A stretch of DNA of 35,896 nucleotides from Vulcanimicrobiota bacterium (GCA_003140855.1 PLLF01000064.1:1-35896); one strand, 5' to 3'. Shown: positions 26,396 through 34,639, counted from the first letter of the stretch. Notes: a model not told the origin generated them from the sequence alone. Program-made: numbers and translations.

Positions 26396-26962
26396 ATGAG
26401 AAAACTGCTCGTTCTGTTTGCCTTGCTTGCGGCGGTACCGGCGCTCGTGTTCGCACAGGCCCAACCGCCGGCTCCGGGTCCCAGCGGCGCACCGTGGACG
26501 CGCCCCGATTTCGGCGCGATGCGCGCGAGCATGCAGCAGCAAGAGGCGCTGCACAAACAAATGCGAGCAAAAATTTTGGGAGTGCTTACACCGGCGCACC
26601 GCAATCTACTAGCATCGCTTGTCGGCCAGCTCGCGATATCCGCGAATCCCGATCCGCGCGCGGTCATCCAGAAACTCGATGCGGCGCTATCCAGCGGTGA
26701 GAAGCAAGCCATCCTTAACGCCGCGCAATCATTTATGACACAAGAGCGCGCGTTCCATCAGCAAATGATGGCGAAGTTTCGCGCCGCCAACCCGAACATG
26801 CCGTCCCCGCGGCCGATGCCGAGCGGGGGCGAACGCATGCACCGCACGCCCGATGCGGGCGCGCTGCTGTTCATGGTTGCCACCGGCGAAGGACATGGCC
26901 ACAGAATGATGGGCCCACGCGGAGGCTTCATGCGCCGTCCGCGACCTTCACCGACTCCGTAG
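26396..26962 (+). CDS. Secreted Met/Pro-rich protein (Spy-like layout)
   Basis: A 188-residue protein with a signal peptide (MRKLLVLFALLAAVPALVFAQA). The mature part is helical, with an LTPAHRNLLASLV segment reminiscent of the LTxxQ motif of Spy/CpxP-type periplasmic proteins, and a C-terminal tail rich in methionine, histidine and proline (GHGHRMMGPRGG) that could bind metal. The assignment is by resemblance only. It lies nine bases after the MFS gene. Poly-T tracts at 26966-26980 follow the stop. Confidence 0.65.
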   Translation: MRKLLVLFALLAAVPALVFAQAQPPAPGPSGAPWTRPDFGAMRASMQQQEALHKQMRAKILGVLTPAHRNLLASLVGQLAISANPDPRAVIQKLDAALSSGEKQAILNAAQSFMTQERAFHQQMMAKFRAANPNMPSPRPMPSGGERMHRTPDAGALLFMVATGEGHGHRMMGPRGGFMRRPRPSPTP

Positions 26963-26965
26963 TTT

Positions 26966-26980
26966 TTTAGTTTTTTTTGA
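26966..26980 (+). terminator. Poly-T tract after the secreted protein gene
   Basis: Two T runs separated by AG follow the stop codon at once. There is no strong hairpin before them, so termination is only possible, not shown. The tract is also just upstream of the frameshifted start of the permease at 26995. Confidence 0.3.
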
Positions 26981-26994
26981 CGAACCCCACCGCG

Positions 26995-27053
26995 ATGCAG
27001 ACGCAAACCGAACTGCGGCGCGTGCTGGATTATGGTCGGTAGTCGCCTTCGGC
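26995..27053 (+). other. Detached 5' end of the APC permease gene (one-base frameshift)
   Basis: ATG 26995 opens a frame reading MQTQTELRRVLDYGR and then stops at TAG 27040-27042. From about 27033 the frame of the permease reads WSVVAFGVTNE without a start codon before GTG 27054. Joining the two with one extra T in the GATTATGG stretch gives LRRVLDYWSVVAFGVTNE, a natural APC N-terminus. The stretch is therefore the detached 5' end of the gene, either through a real deletion or through a sequencing or assembly error. Confidence 0.6.
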
Positions 27054-28478
27054 GTGACCAACGAAATCGCGGCCGGCCTGTTTTTCGTGTCGACGCAGAT
27101 CCAGCAAACCGCGCCTGGCGTCGGAGATCTCGTCCCGTGGCTGATGATCGTCGGCGGGCTCCTCACCTTCGTGACGGTGATCGCCTACCGCTATTTCTTT
27201 GCATCGGGGTTGGTGGGCGCCGGCGGCGAGTACGTAATCATCTCGCGGGCCGTCAGCCCGTTCTTTGGTTTTCTGGCGACGTTCTTGTCATGGTTCGGCG
27301 TCAGCGGTTCGCTAGGAACGCTGGCTTACACGGCGCCGAAATTCTTAGCAAACGCATGCGACGCATTGGGCGCCACCGGCGCAGCGCAAGTGCTCGGCTC
27401 GACCGCCGGAACCGTGGTGACTGGATTGGTTTTGTTGTGGGGCATTTGGCTGATACACGTGCGCGGCGTTCGCTTGGCCGGAACGCTGGCGGTCATCGCC
27501 ATGTGTTTCGTCGTCGTTGTTGCGCTGGTCGTGATCGGCTATGGATTTTCGACGAGTCCACAAACCTTTGCGCTGGCGATGCAAAGCCATCTGCACGTTT
27601 CTGTGCAACGCGTACTAGCCGCGGCGCCGGCGACGCGCGTGAGTCCGCTGGTCGCGTTTGGAACAGCTCTGCCCGTCTTGTTCTTTGGATACTTAGGACT
27701 ATCGACGGCCACGCAAACCGGCGCCGAAGCGGTCGACGCGCGCCGCGCTCTCTCTAAAGGCGTCGTCATCGCCGTTTCGCTGGTCACGGTCATCTATACG
27801 CTGTTCGCGTTCGCAGTCTACCACGCGGTGCCGTGGCAATTGATTGCCGGCCTTTCGGCGATGAAATTTACGACCTACACGACCTCGACCGGTTTGTTGG
27901 GGATGGTGATGCCGGCGTGGCTGGCGTCGCTGATGAACGTGTTCGTCGCGCTGATCGTGATCAAGACGTTCTTGCCGCTCTATCTGGCGCAGTCACGCTG
28001 GATTTACGCGTGGGCGCAAGATGGGTTGCTGCCTATGCGTTTTGCATCCACGCACATGCGCTTTCAAACTCCGGTGCTGGCGTTGACGATCGCCGCAGTC
28101 CTCGGATCGCTTACCCTCGCCGAATCAATTCCGATGGGGTACGTTTTCGGCGTAAACGTGCGCGTGCTCGCCTGCATGGTCGTGTTCTTCTTCTTGGGAT
28201 TAGGAATGCTGCTCTTCCCGCGCACCGCGCCCGATTCTTACGCCGCCAATGAATCCGCTATCGCACACAACCGCCCGATCCAGATTGCGGCAGGAGTCGT
28301 CATCATGGTCTTTTCAACGTGGTTCGCGATCTCGATTATCGTATCGTCGCTGGACAAACCCGTACTGCTGCAGCCGGGCGTGCAGGCGTTTATCGTTGCA
28401 CTGATCGGAGTGCTTATCTACCGCTATCGATCCGGATCGCTTCGTCGCGCTGCAGTAACGGCAAGTCCGGAACCATAA
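27054..28478 (+). CDS. APC-family amino acid permease, possibly 5'-truncated by a frameshift
   Basis: A 474-residue permease with about 12 helices. VTNEIAAGLFFVSTQIQQTAPG is helix 1, GAGGEYVIISRAVSPFFGF is the helix 3 signature, FGYLGLSTATQTGAEAVDARRALSKGV is helix 6-7 and SRWIYAWAQDGLLPMRF is helix 8. It differs from the permease at 13589. GTG 27054 is the first in-frame standard start; the intact gene probably began at ATG 26995. The last 65 bases overlap the convergent threonine synthase gene, so both C-termini are encoded by opposite strands of the same DNA. Confidence 0.82.
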   Translation: MTNEIAAGLFFVSTQIQQTAPGVGDLVPWLMIVGGLLTFVTVIAYRYFFASGLVGAGGEYVIISRAVSPFFGFLATFLSWFGVSGSLGTLAYTAPKFLANACDALGATGAAQVLGSTAGTVVTGLVLLWGIWLIHVRGVRLAGTLAVIAMCFVVVVALVVIGYGFSTSPQTFALAMQSHLHVSVQRVLAAAPATRVSPLVAFGTALPVLFFGYLGLSTATQTGAEAVDARRALSKGVVIAVSLVTVIYTLFAFAVYHAVPWQLIAGLSAMKFTTYTTSTGLLGMVMPAWLASLMNVFVALIVIKTFLPLYLAQSRWIYAWAQDGLLPMRFASTHMRFQTPVLALTIAAVLGSLTLAESIPMGYVFGVNVRVLACMVVFFFLGLGMLLFPRTAPDSYAANESAIAHNRPIQIAAGVVIMVFSTWFAISIIVSSLDKPVLLQPGVQAFIVALIGVLIYRYRSGSLRRAAVTASPEP

Positions 28479-29640
28479 CGTCGGGATATTTCAAACCCGC
28501 GCCCGTATTTATCGCCAGCACGCGTTCGTGCGGGGCGATCCAGTCGCGCCGGCGTAACTCTTGCGCGGCAACAAGCGTCGCCGCTCCCTCGGGACAAACG
28601 AACAAGCCCTCGGTGCGGCCGATGCGCTGCTGCATCGCGACGATGCTTGCATCGCTGACGGCGATCGCCGCCCCGCCGCTTTCATATAAGGCTTCGAGCA
28701 CCAAGAAATCGCCGAGCGCTTTGGGTACGTTGATTCCAAACGCGATCGTGTGCGAGTCCTCCCAAAAGACCGACTCGGTCTTGTGTTCGTTCCACGCGCG
28801 AACGATCGGAGCGCAGCCTTCGGCTTGCACCGCAACAAAGCGCGGAAGGCGCTCCTCGAGCAATCCCATCGCTTGCAGTTCGCGAATCGCTTTGTAAATG
28901 CCGATGAGGCCGACGCCGCCGCCGGTCGGATACAGAATCACGTCGGGTACGTTCCATTCGAACTGCTCGATCAGCTCGAAGCCCAACGTTTTCTTGCCTT
29001 CGATGCGATAAGGTTCTTTCAACGTCGAAGCGTCGTACAGTCCGTATTCGGTTACCGCTTTTCCGACGATCTTGCCGGCGTCGCTGATGAGGCCGTCGAC
29101 CAGCCAAACGTGCGCGCCCGCGGTAACGCACTCGAGCCGGTTGATCGCCGGCGCGCTCTGCGGCATGACTACGTATGCTTTGATTCCGGCGCGCGTACCG
29201 TAAGCAGCCCATGCGCCGCCGGCGTTTCCGTTGGTGGGCATCGCAAACGCATTCACGCCTAGCTCGCGCGCGCGCGAAACACCGACCGCCGCACCGCGCG
29301 CTTTGAACGACGCGGTCGGTAACAGACCTTCGTCTTTTACGAAGAGCTGCTCTAGTTCGAGCTCCGCGCCGAGTGCGCGCATTGGCAGCAGCGGCGTAAA
29401 CGTCTCGCCCAAACTGATGCGCTTGTTCGCATCGCGCACCGGCAACAGCTCGGCATAACGCCACAGCGACGCTTCGCGTGCCGCCAGGTTCGAACGCGTA
29501 AACGTTTTGCTCGCTTCAAGAAGATCGTAGCGCGCGACCAGCGGCGATCCGCAGCGGCATAAATGCTGCGGAACGTCTGCGTCGTACCGGGCGGCGCATT
29601 TCGGACACTCTAGGTGGGAGAGCGCGCTGGACGTGCTTAT
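28414..29640 (-). CDS. thrC: Threonine synthase; non-standard start
   Basis: A 408-residue PLP fold-type II enzyme. A zinc-ribbon-like start HLECPKCAARYDADVPQHLCRCG precedes the catalytic domain. The PLP lysine lies in PTASFKARGAAVG; MPTNGNAGGAWAAYG binds the phosphate region of substrate; TGGGVGLIGIYKA is the glycine-rich PLP phosphate loop. It makes threonine from O-phosphohomoserine. No ATG, GTG or TTG lies near the expected N-terminus. The frame begins exactly where ATA overlaps the EAL gene's TAA (ATAA, 29637-29640), giving the natural N-terminus STSSALSHLECPKC. TTG 29964, the nearest upstream start, lies deep in the EAL gene. Confidence 0.85.
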   Translation of the reverse strand: MSTSSALSHLECPKCAARYDADVPQHLCRCGSPLVARYDLLEASKTFTRSNLAAREASLWRYAELLPVRDANKRISLGETFTPLLPMRALGAELELEQLFVKDEGLLPTASFKARGAAVGVSRARELGVNAFAMPTNGNAGGAWAAYGTRAGIKAYVVMPQSAPAINRLECVTAGAHVWLVDGLISDAGKIVGKAVTEYGLYDASTLKEPYRIEGKKTLGFELIEQFEWNVPDVILYPTGGGVGLIGIYKAIRELQAMGLLEERLPRFVAVQAEGCAPIVRAWNEHKTESVFWEDSHTIAFGINVPKALGDFLVLEALYESGGAAIAVSDASIVAMQQRIGRTEGLFVCPEGAATLVAAQELRRRDWIAPHERVLAINTGAGLKYPDVMVPDLPLLQRDEAIRIDSGR

Positions 29641-30437
29641 GCCGTCAGTTTGGAAGCCGCTAGCCGGTTTCGCAATGCGCCCGCGTTGAGATCGACCGAG
29701 CCGGCGATGGCCGGTTTGGCTATCAAGAAGCCTTGCACTGCGCGGATCTTGCCGGTTGGATTTCCCGGCCCCGTGCCATGCGAGCTGATGAATTGCAGCA
29801 CTTCCTCGGTTTCGATTCCCTCGGCGACGAGCACGCTTTCGGTTTCTTGCGCAATTGCGACAATCCCGGCGAGCACGGCGCGGCACGTCTTGTCGGCGAG
29901 CGCGCGATTGACGATCGAGCCGTCGATCTTGATGTAGTCCACCGGCAAGATGCTTAACATCCAAAGTCCGGCATTTCCCGCGCCCGCGTCATCGAGCGCG
30001 AGCTTTACGCCGAGCTCGCGAAAGGCGAGCGCGCGTTCGACCACGCGCTCGACATCGGAGATCGCGCGCTCCGTAACTTCGAGCACGACGCGCTTCGGAT
30101 CGAATCCGCGGCGCGAGATCCCGTAGGTAAGGCGGCGCGGATCGAATTCGGGATGTTCCAGCGTGGCCGGTGAGACATTGACGAAGAGTAACGCGTCGGC
30201 TGGAATGTGTTTAACCGATCGAACGACCGCCTCAAAACAGAGCACGTCAAGCTCGTGCACCATCCTTGAACCGTGCGCAACGTTGAATAGCTGTTCGGGT
30301 CCTGAAAAACCGTAGTGTGCGGGCGGCCGCGCCAGCGCCTCGTAGCCGAGGACTCGCTCTTCGCGAAGATCCCAGATCGGCTGGAACGCCATCTCCAGCT
30401 GACGATCGATTAAAAGCTGCTGCAAGGCCTTTTTCAT
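29637..30437 (-). CDS. Stand-alone EAL-domain c-di-GMP phosphodiesterase
   Basis: A 266-residue protein consisting almost only of an EAL domain. The catalytic and metal-binding set looks intact: EAL at residues 33-35 (GYEALAR), NVSP, LEVTE, LALDDAGAGNAG (loop 6), IKIDGSIV, AEGIETEE and QGFLIAKP. Such enzymes cleave cyclic di-GMP to pGpG. No sensor domain or membrane anchor is attached. ATG 30437 begins MKKALQQLLIDRQLEMAFQPIWDL; longer frames run into the promoter region. It is coupled to threonine synthase, an unusual pairing, and diverges from the MFS gene at 30505. Confidence 0.9.
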   Translation of the reverse strand: MKKALQQLLIDRQLEMAFQPIWDLREERVLGYEALARPPAHYGFSGPEQLFNVAHGSRMVHELDVLCFEAVVRSVKHIPADALLFVNVSPATLEHPEFDPRRLTYGISRRGFDPKRVVLEVTERAISDVERVVERALAFRELGVKLALDDAGAGNAGLWMLSILPVDYIKIDGSIVNRALADKTCRAVLAGIVAIAQETESVLVAEGIETEEVLQFISSHGTGPGNPTGKIRAVQGFLIAKPAIAGSVDLNAGALRNRLAASKLTA

Positions 30438-30504
30438 AGGTCTGTGCTCGCCGATTCTCGCCGCGGAAAAAAATTCCCACGCGGCCGCGACGAATGCCCC
30501 CACC

Positions 30505-31722
30505 GTGCTCTTAACTCCGCGCGGCGAGTCGCGTTGGTTCGCGCTCGCACTCTTCACGCTATCGATGATTGCAGGCTCGATGCTCTATGGCGGAATCGGC
30601 GCGCTCGTCCCCTATGTCGGGCGCTCGTTTGACTTGCCGCACGCACAGCTCGGCTTGATTGCGACCGCGATGGTCGTTGGCGGACTGTTGACGGTCGCCA
30701 TTAGCGGCACGCTGTGCGACCGGTACGGCGATAAGGCCATGCTGCTCGAATCGGGCGTGCTGATGGGCGGCTCGATGATGGCCGCCGCGATCTTTCCGAA
30801 CTATGTTTGGCTGCTAGCCTGCGTCTTTGTCTACGGCATCGGCAATGCAGCCAGCAATCCGGCCGGCACGCATGCGATCCTCGCATTCTTTTCGCGAGAA
30901 CAGCGCGGCCTGGCGATGGGAATTCGCCAGACGGGCATGCCCGTGGGCGGCGCGTTGGGCAGTTTGCTCTTTGCGCTCGTCGCTTGGCATTACGGTTACC
31001 GCGGAGCATTGCTTGTGGGCGGAGCGATCGTGCTTGCGATCTGCACGGCCGCCGCGCTGCTCTACCGGCAGCCGAAGGAACTTTGCGGCGAGCACGTCGC
31101 GATTTCTAAGCTACTGAAAGACATCGGCCACATCGGCAAAGATCCCCGGCTGATTTTCGTAACGCTGGCCGGAATGTTGCTCATGTCAGTGCAAATAATT
31201 TTCATCGTCTTTTTTCCGATTACGCTCGTTCGCGGAGGCGGCTATTCTGCTGAAATTGCCGCGCTGATATTTGCCGGCGGACATTTCTCAGCCGGCGCCG
31301 GCCGAATGGTGTGGGGCAGGTTGAGCGATCGCCGGTACCAAGGAAATCGCACGATACCGATGGTGTACTGCGCGGTCTTGAGCGCGGGTGCGGCGATGCT
31401 TTTGAGCGGCATCGGCCACATCGGCATCTGGCCGCTGTGCGTCGCGGCCTTCGGATTGGGTTTTGCGGGCGAAGGCTGGTTTGCGCTTGCGATGCTGGCG
31501 ATGGCGGAGATTGGCGGCGAAGATCATGCCGGCGGAGCGGTCGGATTCGGCACCATGTGGATGCTGGCAGCGGCTGCGATCGCACCGATCCTCATCGGCG
31601 CCGTCGCCGGAACGGCGGGCTACGCGATGGCTTGGCAACTCACCGCCGCGCTTGGACTTATTGCGGCCGTACCCGCGCTGCTCGCGACCAGAATGATGCG
31701 GGTCAGGACTGCCGAAGGGTAG
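30505..31722 (+). CDS. MFS transporter
   Basis: A 405-residue, 12-helix major facilitator protein. The helix 2-3 loop reads GTLCDRYGDKAMLLESG, helix 4 has NAASNPAGTHAILAFFSREQRGLAMGIRQTGMPVGGALGSLLF, a strongly conserved MFS segment, and GRLSDRRYQGNR is the second-half loop. The substrate is unknown. GTG 30505 is used. It is followed after three bases by the FecR-domain gene, so they may be cotranscribed. Confidence 0.82.
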   Translation: MLLTPRGESRWFALALFTLSMIAGSMLYGGIGALVPYVGRSFDLPHAQLGLIATAMVVGGLLTVAISGTLCDRYGDKAMLLESGVLMGGSMMAAAIFPNYVWLLACVFVYGIGNAASNPAGTHAILAFFSREQRGLAMGIRQTGMPVGGALGSLLFALVAWHYGYRGALLVGGAIVLAICTAAALLYRQPKELCGEHVAISKLLKDIGHIGKDPRLIFVTLAGMLLMSVQIIFIVFFPITLVRGGGYSAEIAALIFAGGHFSAGAGRMVWGRLSDRRYQGNRTIPMVYCAVLSAGAAMLLSGIGHIGIWPLCVAAFGLGFAGEGWFALAMLAMAEIGGEDHAGGAVGFGTMWMLAAAAIAPILIGAVAGTAGYAMAWQLTAALGLIAAVPALLATRMMRVRTAEG

Positions 31723-31725
31723 AGC

Positions 31726-32616
31726 ATGCGCCGTTTTGCACCGGCTCTGCTCGTCATTTTCTTCTGGGCGCCGTTGCTCGTCCAGGCCGACGGCGACAAG
31801 CAGCTTCAAAACGTCAAGGGTTCGGTTTCTTACGAACATGGCCACGCATCGGCGCGCGCCTTGGCGAGCTCGGCGACGATCGTGCTGGCCGACAACGACT
31901 TTGCAATCACCGGCGACGCATCGATCGGTGCGGTCGTCCTGCCGGAGAGCTCGCGCGTAACGCTGGGTTCGGACACGCGCATTCAGATGGCATTTTTCAA
32001 CCAAGTTCAAAGTGCGAACGCAAAATTCATTATCTATCGCGGCAGAACGCGTTTTAAGATCGAGCATCCCAACGGAAGGCCGGCGAACTATACCTTCCAA
32101 ACGCCGACCGCGCAAATCGCCGTGCGCGGAACCGAAGGCGATATCGGCGTTGACGGCCGCAATCTCGTCGTCAACGTCTATGGGCTGAGCAATCCGAATC
32201 TGCCCGTCGTCGTCACAACGGAAGACGGCAAGAAATACGTCATCAAAGCGGGGCAGCAACTGATCGCCAATTGGGTGAATGGGCAGATTCAAACCAGCGT
32301 CGACACGCTTACCGAACAGGCGATGGCGCAGTTCGCGGAGTTGGGCTCACCGGTTTCAAACTGGGCGAGCGCAGTTGCGAATCTCGGACAAAATCTCACC
32401 GGCGGAATTCTACCTGGAATCCCGATCAATCTGCCGTCAATCGGTTTGTTTGGGCATCACCGAAGCAACTCGCAAGCATCGCCCACGCCTAAAGGCTCGC
32501 CGACACCGTGCGCGACGCCGAAAACTTCGCGCGTAGCTGGCTTCCTTAGGAAGCTCGCCAACGCCGACTCGGGATGCGCGTCGCCTTCGCCTTCACCATC
32601 TCCATCCGGCGCTTAA
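31726..32616 (+). CDS. Secreted FecR-domain protein
   Basis: A 296-residue protein with a signal peptide (residues 1-~21). A FecR-like beta domain spans ~30-200, with DASIGAVVLPESSRVTLGSDTRI and TFQTPTAQIAVRGTEGDIGV; the last is the hallmark of FecR-domain proteins that sense or bind at the surface. The tail is low-complexity and proline/serine rich (SPTPKGSPTPCATPK, ending SPSPSPSPSGA). The final 43 bases overlap the CHASE2-cyclase gene. FecR and CHASE2-cyclase genes are often neighbours, suggesting that this protein tunes the cyclase. Confidence 0.82.
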   Translation: MRRFAPALLVIFFWAPLLVQADGDKQLQNVKGSVSYEHGHASARALASSATIVLADNDFAITGDASIGAVVLPESSRVTLGSDTRIQMAFFNQVQSANAKFIIYRGRTRFKIEHPNGRPANYTFQTPTAQIAVRGTEGDIGVDGRNLVVNVYGLSNPNLPVVVTTEDGKKYVIKAGQQLIANWVNGQIQTSVDTLTEQAMAQFAELGSPVSNWASAVANLGQNLTGGILPGIPINLPSIGLFGHHRSNSQASPTPKGSPTPCATPKTSRVAGFLRKLANADSGCASPSPSPSPSGA

Positions 32617-34469
32617 GCATCTCATTGGCGCTCGCGGCATGCGCGAGCGTTGCCGCGGCCGCGCTGTACCTCGCGCCGCTCAACAGCGTCACGTTCGCCA
32701 ACCGGATCGCGGATTACCGGATCCATGCCGATGCGCTCGCACATCCGGGCGTGCTATTGCTTCCGAACGTTCCGGCGCATAGCGATCCGAACGACGATCT
32801 GGCGCTGATAACCATCGATGAAGCATCGATCGGCAATGCGCGCGCGGGACTGGGCATGTGGCCGTTTCCACGATCCGCTTACGCCAAGCTGCTCACGCGC
32901 CTGGCGCAGGCGGGCGCAAGAATCGCGGCATTCGATATCGATTTTCTCGAACCGTCTGCCGAACCGTCGCAAGACCTGGCATTCGCAAAAGCTGCGCGCC
33001 GGATTTCAACGATCATCGGCTATCCCGTCGCCACGACGTCGGCCGGCATCCCCGGCGCAGAACTTCCGCCGCCAACGCTGCGCCAAACCATGAGCTTGGG
33101 CTTTACCTCGATCGATACGCCCGGCGGAATCGTGATCGGGCAACCACTGCGGATCGCACCGATGCCTCCGGGCTTCCCCGGCGGCGCGGCGGAGTCGCTC
33201 GCGCTTTCGGCGGTACAGCACTATCGCGCAGCGCCGATCGATCTCCGCGCCGTTCCCACGCTCGATGGGGCACTGCTCCTTCTGCCGTTCTCGGTAATGG
33301 GACACGTCGACACCACGCGCCGCATCGGCGCGCAGGCCATCGACGTCGGCTTCGTCTCGCAAACCATGTCGTTTGCCGACGCGCTAACCGCACCGCTCGA
33401 CCAGCTGCGCGTTTTTGCAAAAGGAAAGCTCGTGCTCGTCGGTGCGACCGCACAAGCGCTTCCCGATTTTGCGCCGACGGCAAACGGGCTCTATCCGGGC
33501 GTCTTTGTGCACGCACGTTTGATCGATCAGCTGCTGTGGCGAACCTACATCCGGCCCGCTCCGCAGTGGCTCGACCTCGCGTTGATTTTCATATTGCCGC
33601 TGCTTTTGGGGACGGCGTTCTCACAATTGCGTCCGCCGGTCGCGGTCGTGCTCGGGATCGCCGCAATCGTGGCGTACGTCGAAATCGCGGCGGCACTTTT
33701 TGACTACCGGTTGTACTGGCTCGATCTGTCGCACGTCTCCGGCGCGATGCTGTTAGCCGCACTAGCCGTCATTGCATACCGCGTTATGACCGAAGCCGCC
33801 GAACGGCGTTTCGTCACCGACTTGTTCGGCCGGCACGTCAGCCCGGAGGTAGTCGCGAGCATTCTGCACGCGGGCGATCCCAAGAGCGCGCTTGCGCTTT
33901 CCGGCAAACTCGTCAAAGCCACGATTTTTTATTCGGACATACGCGGCTTTACGGCGATGACCGAACGGATGACGCCTGAGGCCATCTACGATCAACTCAA
34001 CGAATATTTCGAAGCCATGTGCCAGGTTATTTTCAAATACGGCGGCTACGTTGATAAGTTCATCGGCGACTGCATCATGGTAGCCTTTTCCGCGCCGGTG
34101 CAGACACCGGACGATGCGCGCAAAGCGGTCGAAGCCGCGCTCGATCAGCAGAAAATCATTGGCGAACTCGGCGAGCGCTGGCGTACGCAGGGCAAGGAAC
34201 CGTTTACCGTTGGTATGGGCATCAACACCGGTTACGTCGTGATGGGAAATCTCGGCGCAACGTCGCGCATGAACTACACCGTCATCGGCGACGACGTCAA
34301 CATCGCCGCCCGGTTATACAACGTCGCGCTCGGCGGTCAGATCATCGTCAGCGAATCGACGTACGGCGAGGTGAAGAATTTCTTCACCGTGCGCGAGCTC
34401 GAATCGGTGGTCGTAAAAGGCAAGTCCGCGCCGCTTCGCATGTTCGAAGTGCTCGGCCGCAAACCGTAA
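32574..34469 (+). CDS. CHASE2-domain class III adenylate cyclase
   Basis: A 631-residue membrane sensor. An N-terminal helix (~8-28) is followed by an extracytoplasmic CHASE2 domain (~35-320: DDLALITIDEASIGNARAGLG, WPFPRSAYAKLLTRLAQAG, GKLVLVGATA), three helices (~335-400) and a class III cyclase domain (~417-631). Metal aspartates are Asp455 (FYSDIRGFT) and Asp499 (FIGDCIMVAF). Lys495 and Asp574 fit ATP specificity, and Asn576/Arg580 the transition-state pair, so it should make cAMP. It overlaps the FecR gene by 43 bases. Confidence 0.93.
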   Translation: MRVAFAFTISIRRLSISLALAACASVAAAALYLAPLNSVTFANRIADYRIHADALAHPGVLLLPNVPAHSDPNDDLALITIDEASIGNARAGLGMWPFPRSAYAKLLTRLAQAGARIAAFDIDFLEPSAEPSQDLAFAKAARRISTIIGYPVATTSAGIPGAELPPPTLRQTMSLGFTSIDTPGGIVIGQPLRIAPMPPGFPGGAAESLALSAVQHYRAAPIDLRAVPTLDGALLLLPFSVMGHVDTTRRIGAQAIDVGFVSQTMSFADALTAPLDQLRVFAKGKLVLVGATAQALPDFAPTANGLYPGVFVHARLIDQLLWRTYIRPAPQWLDLALIFILPLLLGTAFSQLRPPVAVVLGIAAIVAYVEIAAALFDYRLYWLDLSHVSGAMLLAALAVIAYRVMTEAAERRFVTDLFGRHVSPEVVASILHAGDPKSALALSGKLVKATIFYSDIRGFTAMTERMTPEAIYDQLNEYFEAMCQVIFKYGGYVDKFIGDCIMVAFSAPVQTPDDARKAVEAALDQQKIIGELGERWRTQGKEPFTVGMGINTGYVVMGNLGATSRMNYTVIGDDVNIAARLYNVALGGQIIVSESTYGEVKNFFTVRELESVVVKGKSAPLRMFEVLGRKP

Positions 34470-34483
34470 CCGCTACGTAGCGG
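34470..34483. repeat. Perfect 14-bp palindrome directly after the cyclase stop
   Basis: CCGCTACGTAGCGG begins on the base after the stop codon. It has no loop and no following T tract, so it is a poor Rho-independent terminator; an operator or a processing site is possible. Confidence 0.5.
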
Positions 34484-34515
34484 CGCACGACTCCGAGCCT
34501 CGAAAATCGCGGAAG

Positions 34516-34532
34516 CCCTCATGAAATAAGGG
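34516..34532. repeat. Left copy of an inverted hairpin motif flanking tRNA-Sec
   Basis: The 17-base CCCTCATGAAATAAGGG can fold on itself. An 11-base core (ATGAAATAAGG, 34521-34531) is repeated in exact inverse orientation at 34640-34650 on the other side of the tRNA gene. On the tRNA strand this copy lies just after the encoded CCA, where it could help end transcription. Related hairpins stand at 35103-35119 and 35791-35805. Confidence 0.55.
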
Positions 34533-34541
34533 TGGTAAGGG

Positions 34542-34635
34542 TGGCGGGAAAGTGTAGGAATCGAACCTACCAGCCGGCTTGCACCGGCCTCAGCGGTTTT
34601 GAAGACCGTGCGGGCCACCAGACCCGTACTCTCCC
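34542..34635 (-). tRNA. selC: Selenocysteine tRNA, anticodon TCA
   Basis: A 94-base tRNA including encoded CCA. The acceptor pairs GGGAGAGT at the 5' end with ACTTTCCC at the 3' end, discriminator G then CCA. The anticodon loop CTTCAAA gives TCA (complement of 34600-34602) for UGA codons. The long variable arm (GAGGCCGGTGCAAGCCGG) and the long acceptor and D arms are typical of tRNA-Sec. It shows that the organism can insert selenocysteine, but no selA, selB, selD or recognisable selenoprotein gene lies in this window. Confidence 0.95.
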
Positions 34636-34639
34636 ATAG

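Noticed and set aside
25201-26700. A 499-codon plus-strand frame over the MFS gene
   Set aside because: It is the shifted frame of the MFS symporter and the secreted protein, rich in arginine, without membrane segments or motifs.
27025-27053. Selenocysteine or programmed frameshift at the start of the APC permease
   Set aside because: The stop there is TAG, not TGA, and no slippery sequence or hairpin is evident; a single missing T is the simpler explanation.
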